DNA from: Paragyromitra xinjiangensis
Lineage: Eukaryota; Ascomycota; Pezizomycetes; Pezizales; Discinaceae
Direction of reading: 5' to 3'
Assembly: GCA_038503065.1 (NCBI GenBank)
Contig: JBCAMK010000005.1
Span: 992,001 to 1,056,000 of the forward strand
DNA: 64,000 nt
Shown here: in pieces, positions 24,879 to 37,105 of the stretch
How the letters are laid out: each line of letters begins with the position of its first letter
How positions within the stretch are numbered: the first letter of the stretch is position 1
Position numbers and translations under genes: made by a program
The notes under the pieces: generated by a model
Told to the model about the DNA's origin: nothing
The model's database searches: none
Seen by the model: only the letters and a program-made list of their open reading frames with translations

Positions 24879-25983
24879 TTCTTTGACTCAATCTCAATCG
24901 GTGGCTGCAGCAGAGAAAATTTGTTACGCCGTTCAGGCCTGCATAACGCAACTATCAGTCATGCCTAGCACCTTAGAAATGGATAGGTAAGAAGATGAAA
25001 CTTACGAAACTCGATTGAGACTTGCAGGCTCCTAGCAGAAAACTGGACTGGCTAGGATTTCAACGGACAAATATTGTGGCGAAGAAGGGTTGGAGAAAGG
25101 TTTGGGCAGCGAAGAAAAAAGCTGTCAAGACGACTCCGGTAAAATCCGCGGATAGAAACCCTGCATCCGTTCCTGGCTGCCGCTGCCATGAACCTTTTGG
25201 CATTTCCGGGGAAGCGAGCCAGGGGTGTGGAAACGTTACCCGGACCGTTGGAGGGGGCTACCCCATACATATAACGGTGGTGGTGAGAGTTCAACCTCTG
25301 CTTGATGACGAATATTTTGAGAATTATAGTAAAGAGGCGCCAATTCCTTCATTAAATGCAGAGTAGTTAGATAATAATCACACAAAATTACCTAGTCATC
25401 TATATCGACAGAGAGTCTTGTGAGTTTGGGTACGAGATAACCAGTGGGTACTTTCTCCACTCTCCAAATACCGTCCTTCAGAAAAGAATCGCTGTCTCTA
25501 ATTCTGTTCCATTAGATGTGGTCCATTCCCGTTTCTCCGAGAACTGCAAGAAACAGACTAACCAGGCTCCAGAACCACGCACCCAGCAAACACAAGCGAT
25601 CAGAACAGCAGTTATAAGTGTCATCTCATTCCGAAGCCAGTATCAACAGGCATGTATACATGTATATACATCCCTCTTTCACAAAAACTCGAAAGGTCAT
25701 CAAAAACTATGCAACAAAATGAATAAACCGATGCAAAAATTGACAAATAAAAACAAAGACACACCAATAACCGAAACTCCCCCTATGATTTCCCCCTGCT
25801 AAAAAGAAAAACCCTAATATTAAGAAAATTAAAATGAAGTAGAAGTAGAACCAAAAAAGTAAATAAAAAAACGCTCAAGGTGAGTGCTGCACAAAATCAT
25901 CATCCACCACATGATGCGCACATGTATAGACAAAAGAAACCACAAAAGAAAACTATACACCCTTCCAACTATCCCAATCAACC
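24879..25983. other. Intergenic between PQ-loop and SYG1 genes
   Basis: Contains the PQ-loop promoter and the SYG1 3' end. One TACATGTA octamer at 25657-25664. No other feature is supported. Confidence 0.55.
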
Positions 25984-28900
25984 TTAATAGCGCTCTTCAC
26001 TTCCTGCAGTCCCTGCAGTCCCTGGCCTCCCCGCCATTGTCCCCATCGTCCCTACTGTCCCCACGGTTCCCGAGCGCTCTCGTACTCCTCCCTCCCCTGT
26101 CATCGCAAAGAATTCTTCTGCTTCCGCCTCTTCTTCTTCCTCTTCGTCGCTGCTGCTCCCATCATCATCATCCACAGCATCCGACCCTCTCTTCCTTTCA
26201 TAGTCCTTCTTATGCGCGTTTGTCATTGTCCTCCCTAACCTTTCAAGTGCCTGCATCGCCGGTGAACTCGGCCCACGCCGTTTGATCCTTTGGCGCATAC
26301 CCGTTGCATGTCCTTGCTCAACATCTACCGTGGGTTGCGCAGGCGTAACAAGAAGTGGATCGGTATGGACATCCGGATCGTGAGGCACTGGAGAGGCAAT
26401 CATAACGGTAGAATCGTGGTCGTTGGCAAAATGGTACGGAAGGCGGGGATCGCGATAGGCGCGGTTGGCCCCGACATTACCACAGTGTTCGTTCTCCATA
26501 CGGAAAAAGCACCACACGAATCGCCGGAGTACTTCTCCGACGGAGATTAAGAAAGACAGCAACGCTGAGTGTTGTATATCGTTGGCGTAGATGATGTAAA
26601 ACATCCAGCTAAACCTCAACGGCGGATCCACGAACATTGCAAAATAGTACACCCACGGCTTTTTGAACCCGATTGTATCCCTTATAAATGGCCACTTTGC
26701 ATAAGGATTCAACAGCGACCAATCCATGACAACGTCCCAAAATATGCTGACTAGACTACTGATAGTTGCAAACGTGATAAATGCGCCCTTCAACACGTCG
26801 TTTGGCTTATCGTGTCGCCATAAGCTTAGCATTGCATACTGCAAAATCGTCAATGCGTATTTCACGCCGTTTGCCAGATGCGGGAATGCCTGCCGGGAGT
26901 CGTAGTAACGGCGGAAACACTGCAGCAGACGCCAGATCGCCGGTATACATGTGAAGAAACCCATCGTATAGGAGTGCGAAGAATTGCACATCTCAGGTTG
27001 ATCCCAGGCTTGCGAGTAAAGACAAAAGTAGAGGTATATATTACCGAGTGCGTAGGTCTGAGAGCAGAGCATATCACCCATCCAGAAATCCTTAAACTCA
27101 ACATGGTAAAAGCCGGAGAGCACCAACCGCAACATAGTCGTCATGAAGTACAGCCTCGCCCTGAAGTAAAAACTCTTGATCGGGTTTAACAGGATTGCTC
27201 CTGCGACACCCACGAAGATGATTGGAAAATGTATCATGTCTAGTTCCCCTTCCCAAAAGTTTCGAATACTGAACCAAAAGCAAATAGTGAACAGCAGCGA
27301 AAACAGTGATGGGATCTCCAGAAATTGACGGTGGTTGAGCAGATGTCGGTTGTCGAACTCAAAGATGAAAGCATAATTAATCCGGTTCCGCGCCCAAATT
27401 CGCAAGTTTATCGCAAACAAAAGCGTTTGTAGAAGAATGAGAAAAACCCCACCCCATATCTGCAATATGTAACTTGTGCGGACCTTGAACCCGGGGTCTT
27501 CGTGAGGATCATTCATTATTCGCAACGATTCCCAGACGGAGGAGGCGCCGATGACCAGCGAAGATCCCAAGTAGAATCCACTCCTCAGCAAGGACGAATG
27601 ATAGACACTCTTATTTTCCCTGGTCCGTAGTCTCAAAGCTGCCTCCTTTCTATTCGACCTCGAAAAGAACCTTCACCCCCCAAAAATCAGTCTTCACCCA
27701 AAACCAAAGTGCCAATGATAGGAACCACAAACCTCGCAAACAGAATCTCGGTGTCATTGATCAAATCATCCAATTTATTCTCAGATCCACCAAAATAGCT
27801 CTTATTGATATGCTCATTCATAAACTTGCCGCTTGTCCGCAGGCCCGAAACTTTATCAAATTTCTTTGTAATTTTCCGAAACGCATCACGGTTCAATTGC
27901 ACAAACGATTTCAGAAGCTCTAACCGGTGGTAGTACTCGATGTACGCATATTTGAGCTTACTTTTCGCCAGCTTATGCCCAGGGTCATTGGTTGGCCGCC
28001 GCCGCTCGTAATCGCGCCGCGCATCGTTAGCATCCCGGTTCGCAGAGCTCAAACTCATAACGTCGGTATCGCGATTATTGTCCGGCTTAGCGCGCCCCAT
28101 AGCGGCAAGGGTATCGCGCCATGTTGACCGTCGGTGTGCAGCTACATCAGCGGAGTGTCCAGAGTGGTCGTGGCCGCTGCTCGTGCCAGAGGGGCGTGCA
28201 TCCTCAGGGTATAAGTTCTCGTCGTGGACATCACCAGCGTCACCCTCGTAGGCGATTCGGTAATGGTGTTTGAACCACCGATCCCGCAGGATGTCGAGCT
28301 GCTCCTTCATCTCGTCATACCTCTGCACAGCTTCGTATTCCCGCTTCTTGTAGAACTCTTCAATCCGGTACAGCTCCTGCGCCAGCCACTGGTGGAACTC
28401 GGCCGCAGCACGGATCTGTGCATCTGTGATATCGACGTTTGTGCCATCGACGGGGTTTCTAGGACCGAAGAACTGAGAGACACGGTTGACGAAAGGACGT
28501 GGAGATAGGGTTAAAGAGCGGCCAAGAATGCTACGGCGGGATGAGCGACTATCCACAAGGGGGGGGCGCACGGGTGGCTTGGTGGGGATTACGGAATCAG
28601 GAAGCGGAAGTGGAGAAATGTCGTTCACTGAGTGTCCGGTCGCTGGGCGGAGAATTGGATGGGCAGGCTGAGGGCTACTCGGGAAGGTGCTTTCGGAGAG
28701 AAGTTCGACGAGCGGGGGCAGCGGCTGAATAGGCTCAGGAAGCTTCAAAGAAGGTGGAGGAGCTCGTTGTTCGCCGGAGGTCGAGGTCCCTGCTGGCGTA
28801 GAGCGTAAAACATTCTCGCCAAGTCTAGTATCCCACTGTCCACCTCCCGCACTGCTGCGCCAGTAAACTTCCTGTGGATATTCTACCGGTGTTTGCGCTG

Positions 28901-29642
28901 CAGTATGGGTGAAAGGCCGGGGTCTACTTGTCCCTGGAGCTCTAGGAGCTTGCGAAGCTTGAGATGCTGAGGCACTGCGCTGGCGAAGAGCGGCGGCGTT
29001 CGGTGGGGACCATGTATGGCGGTCTGCGCTGCCGTCTTTCTTCTGTGCACCATTATTCCAGCTGGGATTCAGGCCGCTCCGAGCGAAAGCAGCGGCAGCG
29101 CGGTTTCGGGTGCGGTGGAGAGAGCTCCTCGCAGCTGTCGGGGCGGCGTTTGCGGGGATGCGAAAGGTGCTAGTGACGAGCTTAATTTTCTTTTTGCCAG
29201 CCTGAGAAGGGTACTGACGTCAGCGGAGGATTTCACCCGGATGCAACAAGAGGCATAAGAGAGTATTCCGGTAGGATCATAAAACGAGGGATAAGATATG
29301 GCCGAGGTCCGACTCCGAGTGATGAGGCTCCAGAAACGGTTCTTATCCACGATCGCAACCGCCAATCTCATCTCCCTTCCCCTCCCCCGCTACCACTTTC
29401 TACCCCAAATTACCCCCTCAAATCGGATGTAATATCGTACCTTGTATTGTATGTATTGGGAGCTCCATTCCGGAACCATAAGCTGTTCCATAGACCTGTA
29501 GTAAATCCATGGTCAGCAAAATGCTCATCGCTCCAGAAGAAGCCTGCCCATCCCAAGCACACCCCCGCCCCAGGTACGACTCGAGAGGTACTCCTCCCCC
29601 CACCACGACCACACAGGGAAATACGAACTTTGCAAACTTCAT
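25984..29642 (-). CDS. SYG1: SPX-EXS phosphate exporter/sensor Syg1
   Basis: Four exons on the minus strand (29642-29629, 29495-29441, 29201-27733, 27658-25984) encode 1070 residues. The first coding exon is only 14 nt; splicing yields MKFAKSMEQLMVPEWSSQYI, the canonical SPX start, followed by the AGKKKIK element. The SPX domain is split by a long Ser/Pro/Ala-rich insert and resumes at FHQWLAQELYRIEEFYKKRE and KLKYAYIEYYHRLELLKSFV up to NRDAFRKITKKFDK. The EXS half has multiple membrane segments and the signatures WVYYFAMFVDPPLRFSWMFY and GEVLRRFVWCFFRMENEHCGN, ending in an acidic Ser/Glu tail. Syg1/XPR1 proteins export phosphate and bind inositol pyrophosphates through SPX. The third donor is GTTTGT. 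Confidence 0.94.
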
Positions 29643-31526
29643 GACGTAGGCTATGGGATCGCGCCCAAACCCTGTAGGACCGAAATACTGCAGGAACTAA
29701 AAATTAGACAAAGCTCAACGTTCGAGACGGAGGTCAGCAGACGCATTCGCAAGGTGAGTAGAAACGTCGGAGCGAAGAGGGAGCGTAAAATAAGTTCAAG
29801 CAACAAAAGACAGGAGAAGACATATAAAAGACAGAACGAAAGAGACCGAGGGCGAAAAAAAAAAAAGAAAAAAGAAAAGCAGAGCCGATAAAGCAGAAGC
29901 ACCAAGCCCACTCACCCAAACGAGATCACAGACCCGAAGAGCAAAGAGGCGAATAGGTAATATATAAACAAGAAGACCCAGGCACACACCCCAGCACAGC
30001 CGAGGGGGGGGACAGAATGGTAACGACTGCAGGAGCAGCAATCCAGGATGAAGCCCGTTGCAATCGTCGCCAACCGGGCAGAAGCAGAGGCATCGTCGCC
30101 ACGACAGACAGCCATTGGGCAGATCGCCAACTGTCACCAGCCAACCTGCAAGGAATTATCCCCGTCTCACAAAGTGTGTAATCCGTGTCACGCTCCCCTC
30201 CCCCAACCCTTGATTCCCGCATGAGGGAATTGGTCGTGTGTCTTGTTTCTCCTGCAGCAGGACATCATTGCCCTTCGGGATAAGCGTCCAGCCCAGATGT
30301 CGATCAGCCCGCCCAGGCCTCTGGGAATTAGACTAGGATTCCGAGACCCTCTCTCTTTTGCTTTTTTCTGCAAATTTTCATTCGTCCGAGGGGTTCCATG
30401 CCAGGCACTCAACGGGATCCACCGTGGTTCGTCGAGTATTCACAGAACAGTCTCCCTGATCCTCGACTCAGCCTGCTCCACCTCAGCAGGGGAAGGGAGG
30501 GAGAGAGGGGGAGAGAGAAGAAGAGAGAGAGAGAGGCAAACGTTCTGACAGGTACCAACATAATCTCACGATGCTCGGCAGGGAGGGGGCAAAGAGTCAC
30601 AAGACACAGTGGTTCCTGTCCATTAAAAAATAACTAGTTTGCTCCTGATATTTATTGCCTAGCCAATAACACCGGAATATACCTTCCATCCCAAACTCAG
30701 GCCCAAGAAGATACATGTTACCAATAACACCCGGAGATACTTACATGTATCTCTGCCCTCAACCTTCTAGCTAACTCAAGACTAGGTCTCCCCTTATCTC
30801 AAAACTCCTCGCCCGTGTCTAGCAATATCAGTGCATAGTAATTTGAATTAACAGCCTTCACCGTTACAAGCCCTCCCGCAAAATGTATGTACTCTACGTA
30901 GCTACGCTCGTACCTATTCCCACTCCTGTCCGCTTCTCTGGTAGTCGACATGACGTGGCATCAAATCTACGCACAATATCGCTTTGTTCCGCTCAACCCT
31001 ACATTGGTAGTGTCCTCCAGCCTGTGCTGTAGATGCACAGCTTACAGCGGCTACGTTACCTAGCTCTCACCACGGCAGCCTACAGAAACAATTACCCTAA
31101 TCCCATTTATTGCACTGTCCGAAAGTTTCAACGTCACAACCAGCACAACCATACGGTCTAGATTCCAGCACCCCCCAAGACACTCTCAGAACTATCCTTT
31201 TGCCAGTCCCCTGCCCCGTTCCCCCACGCTCGCACCCACCATATCCAAGACCACCGGTGGAGCACCGGCCCGAAAGCAGCAGATCTTACAAAATTCTGAC
31301 ATCATCTCAGATATTCCCGTCCACCAAACGAGGCATTTTAGAAGAAACCCCTAGCCATCAACTTCTCTACCAAGACCTAGATCTATGCACTACGAGATCT
31401 AAGACGGGGGTCGTGGTGAAGGTAAGTGTTGTGAACGGCTGGCTGCCGACTGGTCATCACTCAGCCCTACCGAGATGGAATGAAAATATGCGGCCTTGTT
31501 CACCGGAATATGCGGGTCGGAGATGA
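29643..31526. other. SYG1 upstream region
   Basis: Holds the SYG1 promoter and leader. A purine-rich tract (GAGAGAGAAGAAGAGAGAGA) at 30503-30535 and an A-run near 29856 are visible. A 138-codon frame at 31110-31526 is open and Pro/Ser-rich but lacks recognisable features. One TACATGTA at 30742-30749. Confidence 0.5.
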
Positions 31527-34500
31527 TGAAGGGGACAGAAACAAAACGGGTGGATCTTCTCATCCCTTACTATAGAGGTGGAAGGCTATGCAGGAGAATG
31601 CGTACCGTCACTCTCAAATTTGATCTTCATCTAGCCGCATAGGAATGTGGAAATAAGTTGCCTTGAGATTACTTTTCAGGAAGAAACCGTGAGAGATATG
31701 TTCAGGTAATGTTGCTGAAAGTTTATTGAACAGCTACAACCCGATTCGACAACACCATATGTAACCAGAAAACTGATAACCACATATAACCCAGATATCT
31801 TTTCCTTCTACTCACTAAAACCAGTGGATCAAGTGTTGTAGACATCAAACCTAAACTTAGAGCATTAAAAGACATGTACTGGGCAAAATGCGTGGTCTAA
31901 CTGGCATGCGCGGTATGCAGCCCGGAGATGGGTGCATGCAGAGACAAGATAAACTTTATGCACATATCGTGTACCTGCAGCACTGTCGAATTTACCTGAT
32001 CTGCTCAGCCACGTTTGCGCAAGTCATTGATCTTCAGTAATGTCCTGTGTTTCTCTTACCAACAGGATGTGCTCTTATCGATCTGCGATCTAATCAGATC
32101 TAGAAAGCCACACTTTTTTTTGAATCATCAAGCACCTAGAAGCCTGAGAACGTGGGATAAAGTATAGCCTAGCGAGCGACGAGGAAATGCGAGATTCACC
32201 AGGCCCTTCAAAGAACAGACCCCGAAAACCAGCCCTGCCGGAACTAAACCGTACCGAACTACTAGTACAGGTAGCTAGAATCCTATCTAAACAAGGGTTT
32301 CGCGAGCAAGTATGCGGCTGCCCGCCGGTTATCTAATGCACTGGCCTACGGATGCATGCCCTAAGACATGCGGGTCGGAGATGGTACGGATGAACTGACC
32401 TGCATGTGTACTAGGAGAAACAAATGCATTAAGTATCACACATAGATCAACCAATCATTAGTAGAACGTCTGAAGAATACTCACTACAAATATCCGGCAA
32501 GCATCGCTCGACCCGAAAACATATGGCATCAGCGCCAATGTCTATAAGACCATACAATAGGGGCAGCACCTGGATGGACTGTTGCTTGTTTTTGCGCGGG
32601 TCTACAGGTTTGCTAGCTCCTTTGCTTTCCAGGAGTTCGATAGGTTTTAAACAGCATCTTGACGGCTGCTAACTAGGTACAAGTGAGCCTATTGTAATTC
32701 CAATAAACTTTTGCTAAATCTTCATAGACGGTCACTCACACCATTTCTACACATCAAAATCTTAAGTTAGTATCTTATGATTGATAAAATTCCGGTCTTA
32801 CGATCATTTCCGATCGCTAGATGTAGTTTTCTTCACTAGCACTAGCAGTACCTGACTTTCCATGTTAAATGGGGGCTCGATGGCTCTCAATATACAGACA
32901 TCTACTCCGTATACGGTATTGCGAGGGTTTTATGCTAGTATATGTACACGTATGCATCCATATGAGTGATCGTCACATACCTACTCACCAATGTTTTTGC
33001 TAGTCTCTACATTTTCGAAGAATGATCGTCGTTCCTTTAGGTTCTTAGAAGGTCGTACACCACTGGTGGTGCTTACCAGACGTGACAGTGCTTACACGAA
33101 GAAGCCCTTTGACCAAACTACATGTAGGGATGAGCGAGCTTTAGTATGTATTTAACCATCTTTAGAGGAATCCTGAGATCCAACCTCATGCTTCCATCCG
33201 TGTTGTGCAAGACTAAGTAAAGAGGACCTAGCTACGACGAAATGGCTGATGTTGGTACATGAATTATCACTCGGGTCACATAAAATAGAATCGCTTTAGA
33301 TCTATAGACATGCGTATAGATTTCTAGAATGACAGCTCCTAGTTTAAGGACGTACACCTAATAGGTTTCAAACGGCTAAGAAGCAGTGAGGATACACTCG
33401 ATTCCAGTCATAAGAAATCACTCTGTGACGTGGGGGCTTAAATTGGGCTACTTGAAGACAAGTAGAGCGAAACTCACGGCGAGAAAAGGTCCAGTAATTA
33501 ACACGAAGTTATGAATTTCGATATTAAGCATAAAATTTTCTATATTTCATCTGATAGAATCACTTAGTCAGGCTAGAAACATATGTTAACGTTGGAATCA
33601 TCTATTATCACCCGATAACTGGATGTTGAAAGATCGTAGTGTGGACACAAAAAACAAACTAAAACCTAATTTGGGTTTGCCTGAGACAAGCAGCTAGGTT
33701 TCATCGACCTGATTAGAGGTGAATTGCAGGTAGGCGGTGCACCGGACTGCTACATACCATAATTTACTGTAGTTCATTGCGTCTGCCACACAACTACCCT
33801 CTAGCTTCTTAGCCCAGCCATGAATCAGAAAAATTTTGTGGGTTTATTCAATTTCATAATACTAGGTTCTAGGAGAAGGTTCACGTGGTCTCGAGACTAG
33901 ACCCGGCCCTAGCCCAATTTGTCGTTTATTTATTCTGTTCAGCGCCTGTTGTCCTTTGTGAGGTATTCTGAGCTTCTCAGGAAAGCAACGAAAAGCTGGG
34001 GAAAAGGCTCTAGATAAATGGGTAAGCCCATGTGATGAATGTAGTTATATTGTCCTGTTCATCAAGATATACTCTCGAAAAGCTCACATCTGCCTTCAAA
34101 AGGAATCATTTCCAATCCTTTAGGGGAGTTCAGAAGTTACGCTCATGTGCGTGGTTGGGGAGGGTTTGATATCTTCCAAAATTTTAATCTTGTCTTGAAT
34201 TTCAAGTTAGAACCTACATTTACATGTATATTTGTCCCCTCCCACAGAGGCCAAAGCGGAATATTATAGCACCCCCCAATTTGATTTATTTTACCATTGA
34301 AATTTTTTGAGATACTTTTTTTTATCTATTTATCAATAAGGTTGATAGGGGAAACTTTGGTGAACTTACAGCACGCTAGGGAGTCGTATTTTCAATATTT
34401 TGTTTTGGAAACTGGCCATCAAACTGGGTGATTACGTTACAGCTACATGAAGGAGGTAGTTTTTACCTTGGCGTAGAACCCTCCGCACAATATATCTAAC

Positions 34501-34562
34501 CCTATTGTCGGGGGGGGGTTTCAACTCCTCTCTTAATTGTATCGTCTACCTCTCGCTTTCGG
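31527..34562. other. 3-kb stop-dense, gene-free stretch
   Basis: No frame of 60 codons or more is open on either strand over about 3 kb, which sets it apart from the other intergenic DNA in the window. It contains two TACATGTA copies (33119-33126, 34221-34228), one TATCACTCG (33265-33273), frequent CTAG/TAGA words and a G-run near 34508. I see no terminal repeats that would define a single element. Confidence 0.5.
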
Positions 34563-35029
34563 TTGTTTTCCACGTTTAAAGTGTTTTGGGGGTGGCTTTC
34601 GACGCTAGCACTTAGAAAGTTTTGTGGAGGCCAATTGGAAATTGTTTCGCTTACTCACATTCAGCACTGCCAAGACACTGCGGGACGGGTCTTGAGTAAT
34701 AACGAACCACCAAAGAATCAACCTGGCTGCAGCTTGTGCCGCTAGAAATTAATATTCCGAATAAACAATACCGTACCACGAACAAAATGCAAATATGGAA
34801 ATTATAAACGATGCATCTATTCCCTGAGATTTCTATGTCAGTTTTGAACCGAACGCGATCACAAATATTTCGGTATTTCATGCATATATAAAGGGTAATA
34901 TAAAGTGTTTACTTCACTTGAACTTCCATTCCCTCAAAAGTACCTGCTCAAGAAAAAATCAAAGGAGCAACGACTAGCCTTCGTACTCCTCGACATTCTT
35001 TTCCCTCTAGCCTTCTTTCCTCTAGATCT

Positions 35030-35482
35030 ATGCCCCGTATTATACTACTTCTGACTTCTTGCTTTCTCACCTACCTATCCAAATTCGCTCAAGGATTTGA
35101 GCACCAATTTATTTTGTACCCGGAGACCCTTAAAACTAAACCCAATTATCGATACTCCTTGATGCCACCGGTTAATCCTGCATCTGTTCTCGATGTAGGG
35201 ATACTAGCTGAATTAAACTCTCCCTTGTCGAACCCGGCATTCTTGGATACTGTCTTGAACCAGAAAGAAGGCAGAGGAAAAGATAGAGAGCTGTTTCTGG
35301 GAGGAGAGAAAGGTGGTGGAGAGAATGGAGGTGACAGAGAAGCAGAAAAAGGTAGGGTCGAGGCAAAAACCCAGCGTTCGAATTACTTGATTTATTGGTT
35401 ACGGGCTAGAACTAAGTCGATCCACTCTGACTTTGTTAGCCCCAATCTTAGAGTGGGATCTAAATCCTTTAACTCAAGCTAA
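35030..35482 (+). CDS. Hypothetical small protein (doubtful)
   Basis: A 150-codon frame beginning MPRIILLLTSCFLTYLSKFA, which resembles a signal peptide or membrane anchor, then a Gly/Glu-rich low-complexity middle. No family is recognised. A GTAAGT lies shortly after its stop, so it could be part of a spliced transcript leading toward the BED-finger ORF, but no joining frame was found. Confidence 0.25.
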   Translation: MPRIILLLTSCFLTYLSKFAQGFEHQFILYPETLKTKPNYRYSLMPPVNPASVLDVGILAELNSPLSNPAFLDTVLNQKEGRGKDRELFLGGEKGGGENGGDREAEKGRVEAKTQRSNYLIYWLRARTKSIHSDFVSPNLRVGSKSFNSS

Positions 35483-35550
35483 CTTGATGGTAAGTACTAT
35501 AGCCAATCAACTAACAGTAGCTTTAGTCGCCGGGGTGTCTTAAAGAGGAC

Positions 35551-36132
35551 ATGTCGATCCTTCAACCTTTGAGCGGTAATGATCCCATTCTCATATTCTT
35601 TACACAGTTAGGTTCGTCAGCGAGCTCGCCGCCATCTTCTTCCGGCTACAAAAAACATAAAGGTGGCCGACCACGCGATTCCCTTGCCGATGCCATAATA
35701 GAGGCCGAATTCCCCGGGACGGACGATGAACGAAAAGCCAAACGAACCAAATGCTCTCATTGCAAAGAATGGTCCCAAACCACGAGGTCTGCCCCACGGG
35801 CACGAACACATGCTGCATTCGAGTGTCCCAAGATAGGAGACCATCTGCGAGAGAAGTCTCTTGAAAAGATTTTCAACACTGCCCCGGCTGGCAGTTCGAT
35901 GAAGGATAGGGCGAGCAGAAAGCTACAGGAGCTAGGAGAAAAGAAGAAACAAGTTTCTAGGGAAATTTATCCAGGTGACTCGAGTGGTGAGATGGATAGA
36001 CATGTCTTGATGAAGTTGGGGGATTTGATGATCAAGTATTTCCCCCCGGAATCGAAGGCTGGGATATCTTGGGTCGAAAGAATAGAACAACATTTAGAAA
36101 TTATGACGCAGACTTGTGAAGTTCCGTGGTAG
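35551..36132 (+). CDS. BED-type zinc-finger protein (hAT-like remnant)
   Basis: A 193-codon frame. After a Ser-rich lead-in comes KHKGGRPRDSLADAI and then a single finger with the BED spacing: CSHC (C-x2-C), about 23 residues, and HAAFEC (H-x4-C). A basic helical region (SMKDRASRKLQELGEKKKQ) follows, then a short C-terminal tail (ISWVERIEQHLEIMTQT). BED fingers are the N-terminal DNA-binding modules of hAT transposases and of proteins domesticated from them. No RNase H-like transposase core or dimerisation domain follows before the stop, so this is either a truncated transposase or a stand-alone BED protein. A 165-bp MITE lies 360 bp downstream. Start at 35551 is tentative. Confidence 0.55.
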   Translation: MSILQPLSGNDPILIFFTQLGSSASSPPSSSGYKKHKGGRPRDSLADAIIEAEFPGTDDERKAKRTKCSHCKEWSQTTRSAPRARTHAAFECPKIGDHLREKSLEKIFNTAPAGSSMKDRASRKLQELGEKKKQVSREIYPGDSSGEMDRHVLMKLGDLMIKYFPPESKAGISWVERIEQHLEIMTQTCEVPW

Positions 36133-37105
36133 GAGTTTGGTCAAAATTTCGGGTTGGGGGTGCACCGGAGGTAAGATACATGCGTACTCGCAAGGAATGA
36201 GTTTCTATCCCCCATGCAGGCTTCAACTCCAATATTTGCTGCATTTTTAGTAATAGACTGCGTGTCAACAGGATGTACGACCAAAATGCGTTAACCTACG
36301 ACGAGAGGAGGAACGGTATGCATGCACTGAAAGGCAGGCGTCAATAACGGAAACTGCACACAAACTTCTACGCACACAAACTGTTGTTTTTTTCCCCTAC
36401 CCCATTTCGTTTATTTTTTTCCTTTATGTTTCGTGTTTAACCGGTGATGGCTTGGGCTCACTGGATATGTTTGGTTTTGTTTACAGTACAGTACAATTAC
36501 AATCGCCCTATAAGAATATGAAATTGGAGCGAACCTATATTCTTATAAGGCAGATATTCTTATAGGAAAGCACCGGCGCATATAAAATAACTCCGGCCCA
36601 CATGTCCTTATAACGCGAATACCCCTATAACCCGAATTCTTTTAGGGCGATTGTATTGTATTTTGCAATTGGGTTTACTACATGTATTTTGCGGAGTCTT
36701 TATCAATTCTGAGATAGGAAAGTCAATCGTCTTCAGCTTTCTGCCAGTGGGAACTGCATGCGCATAATATGAATTCAACAGCGAAGCATTTTCATTAAAA
36801 TTACATTGTTCATTTATCGGATCCACCAAAACTCTCACCGGGAGGCTCAGATAGGCGAGCCGGAATAGCCGCACCAAGACATGAGGCTCAAAAAAGGAGC
36901 CAGGGGGAAGTATTTACATGGCCCTGCAGAGTAGATATCCACACATATGTATGCATTCTCTGGTAACTAAACAACACCGATTAATCAGCTTTCTCTGTCA
37001 GCACAGTCTCTTTTTCTCTAAAATTCACATAATTCGGCCTTGGTCTTCTAGCGGCCTTGTTCATACGCTCTTTGCTCCCTCGCCAGATCCTTCCACTCTC
37101 CGCGC
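36133..37105. other. Intergenic with MITE, upstream of GCS
   Basis: Holds the TA-flanked element at 36494-36658, one TACATGTA at 36679-36686 and the promoter and leader of the ceramide glucosyltransferase gene. Confidence 0.55.
36494..36658. mobile_element. TA-flanked MITE (Tc1/mariner-type ends)
   Basis: The left end CAATTACAATCGCCCTATAA and the right end, read in reverse complement as CAATACAATCGCCCTAAAAG, form a roughly 23-bp terminal inverted repeat. The dinucleotide TA flanks both sides (36492-36493 and 36659-36660), the target duplication of Tc1/mariner/pogo elements. At 165 bp it has no coding capacity. The interior repeats TTCTTATA several times, including a second nested inverted pair around 36534-36566. 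Confidence 0.75.

Noticed and set aside
31110..31526. 138-codon Pro-rich frame with an internal GTAAGT
   Set aside because: No continuing exon was found downstream, where the DNA is dense in stop codons.
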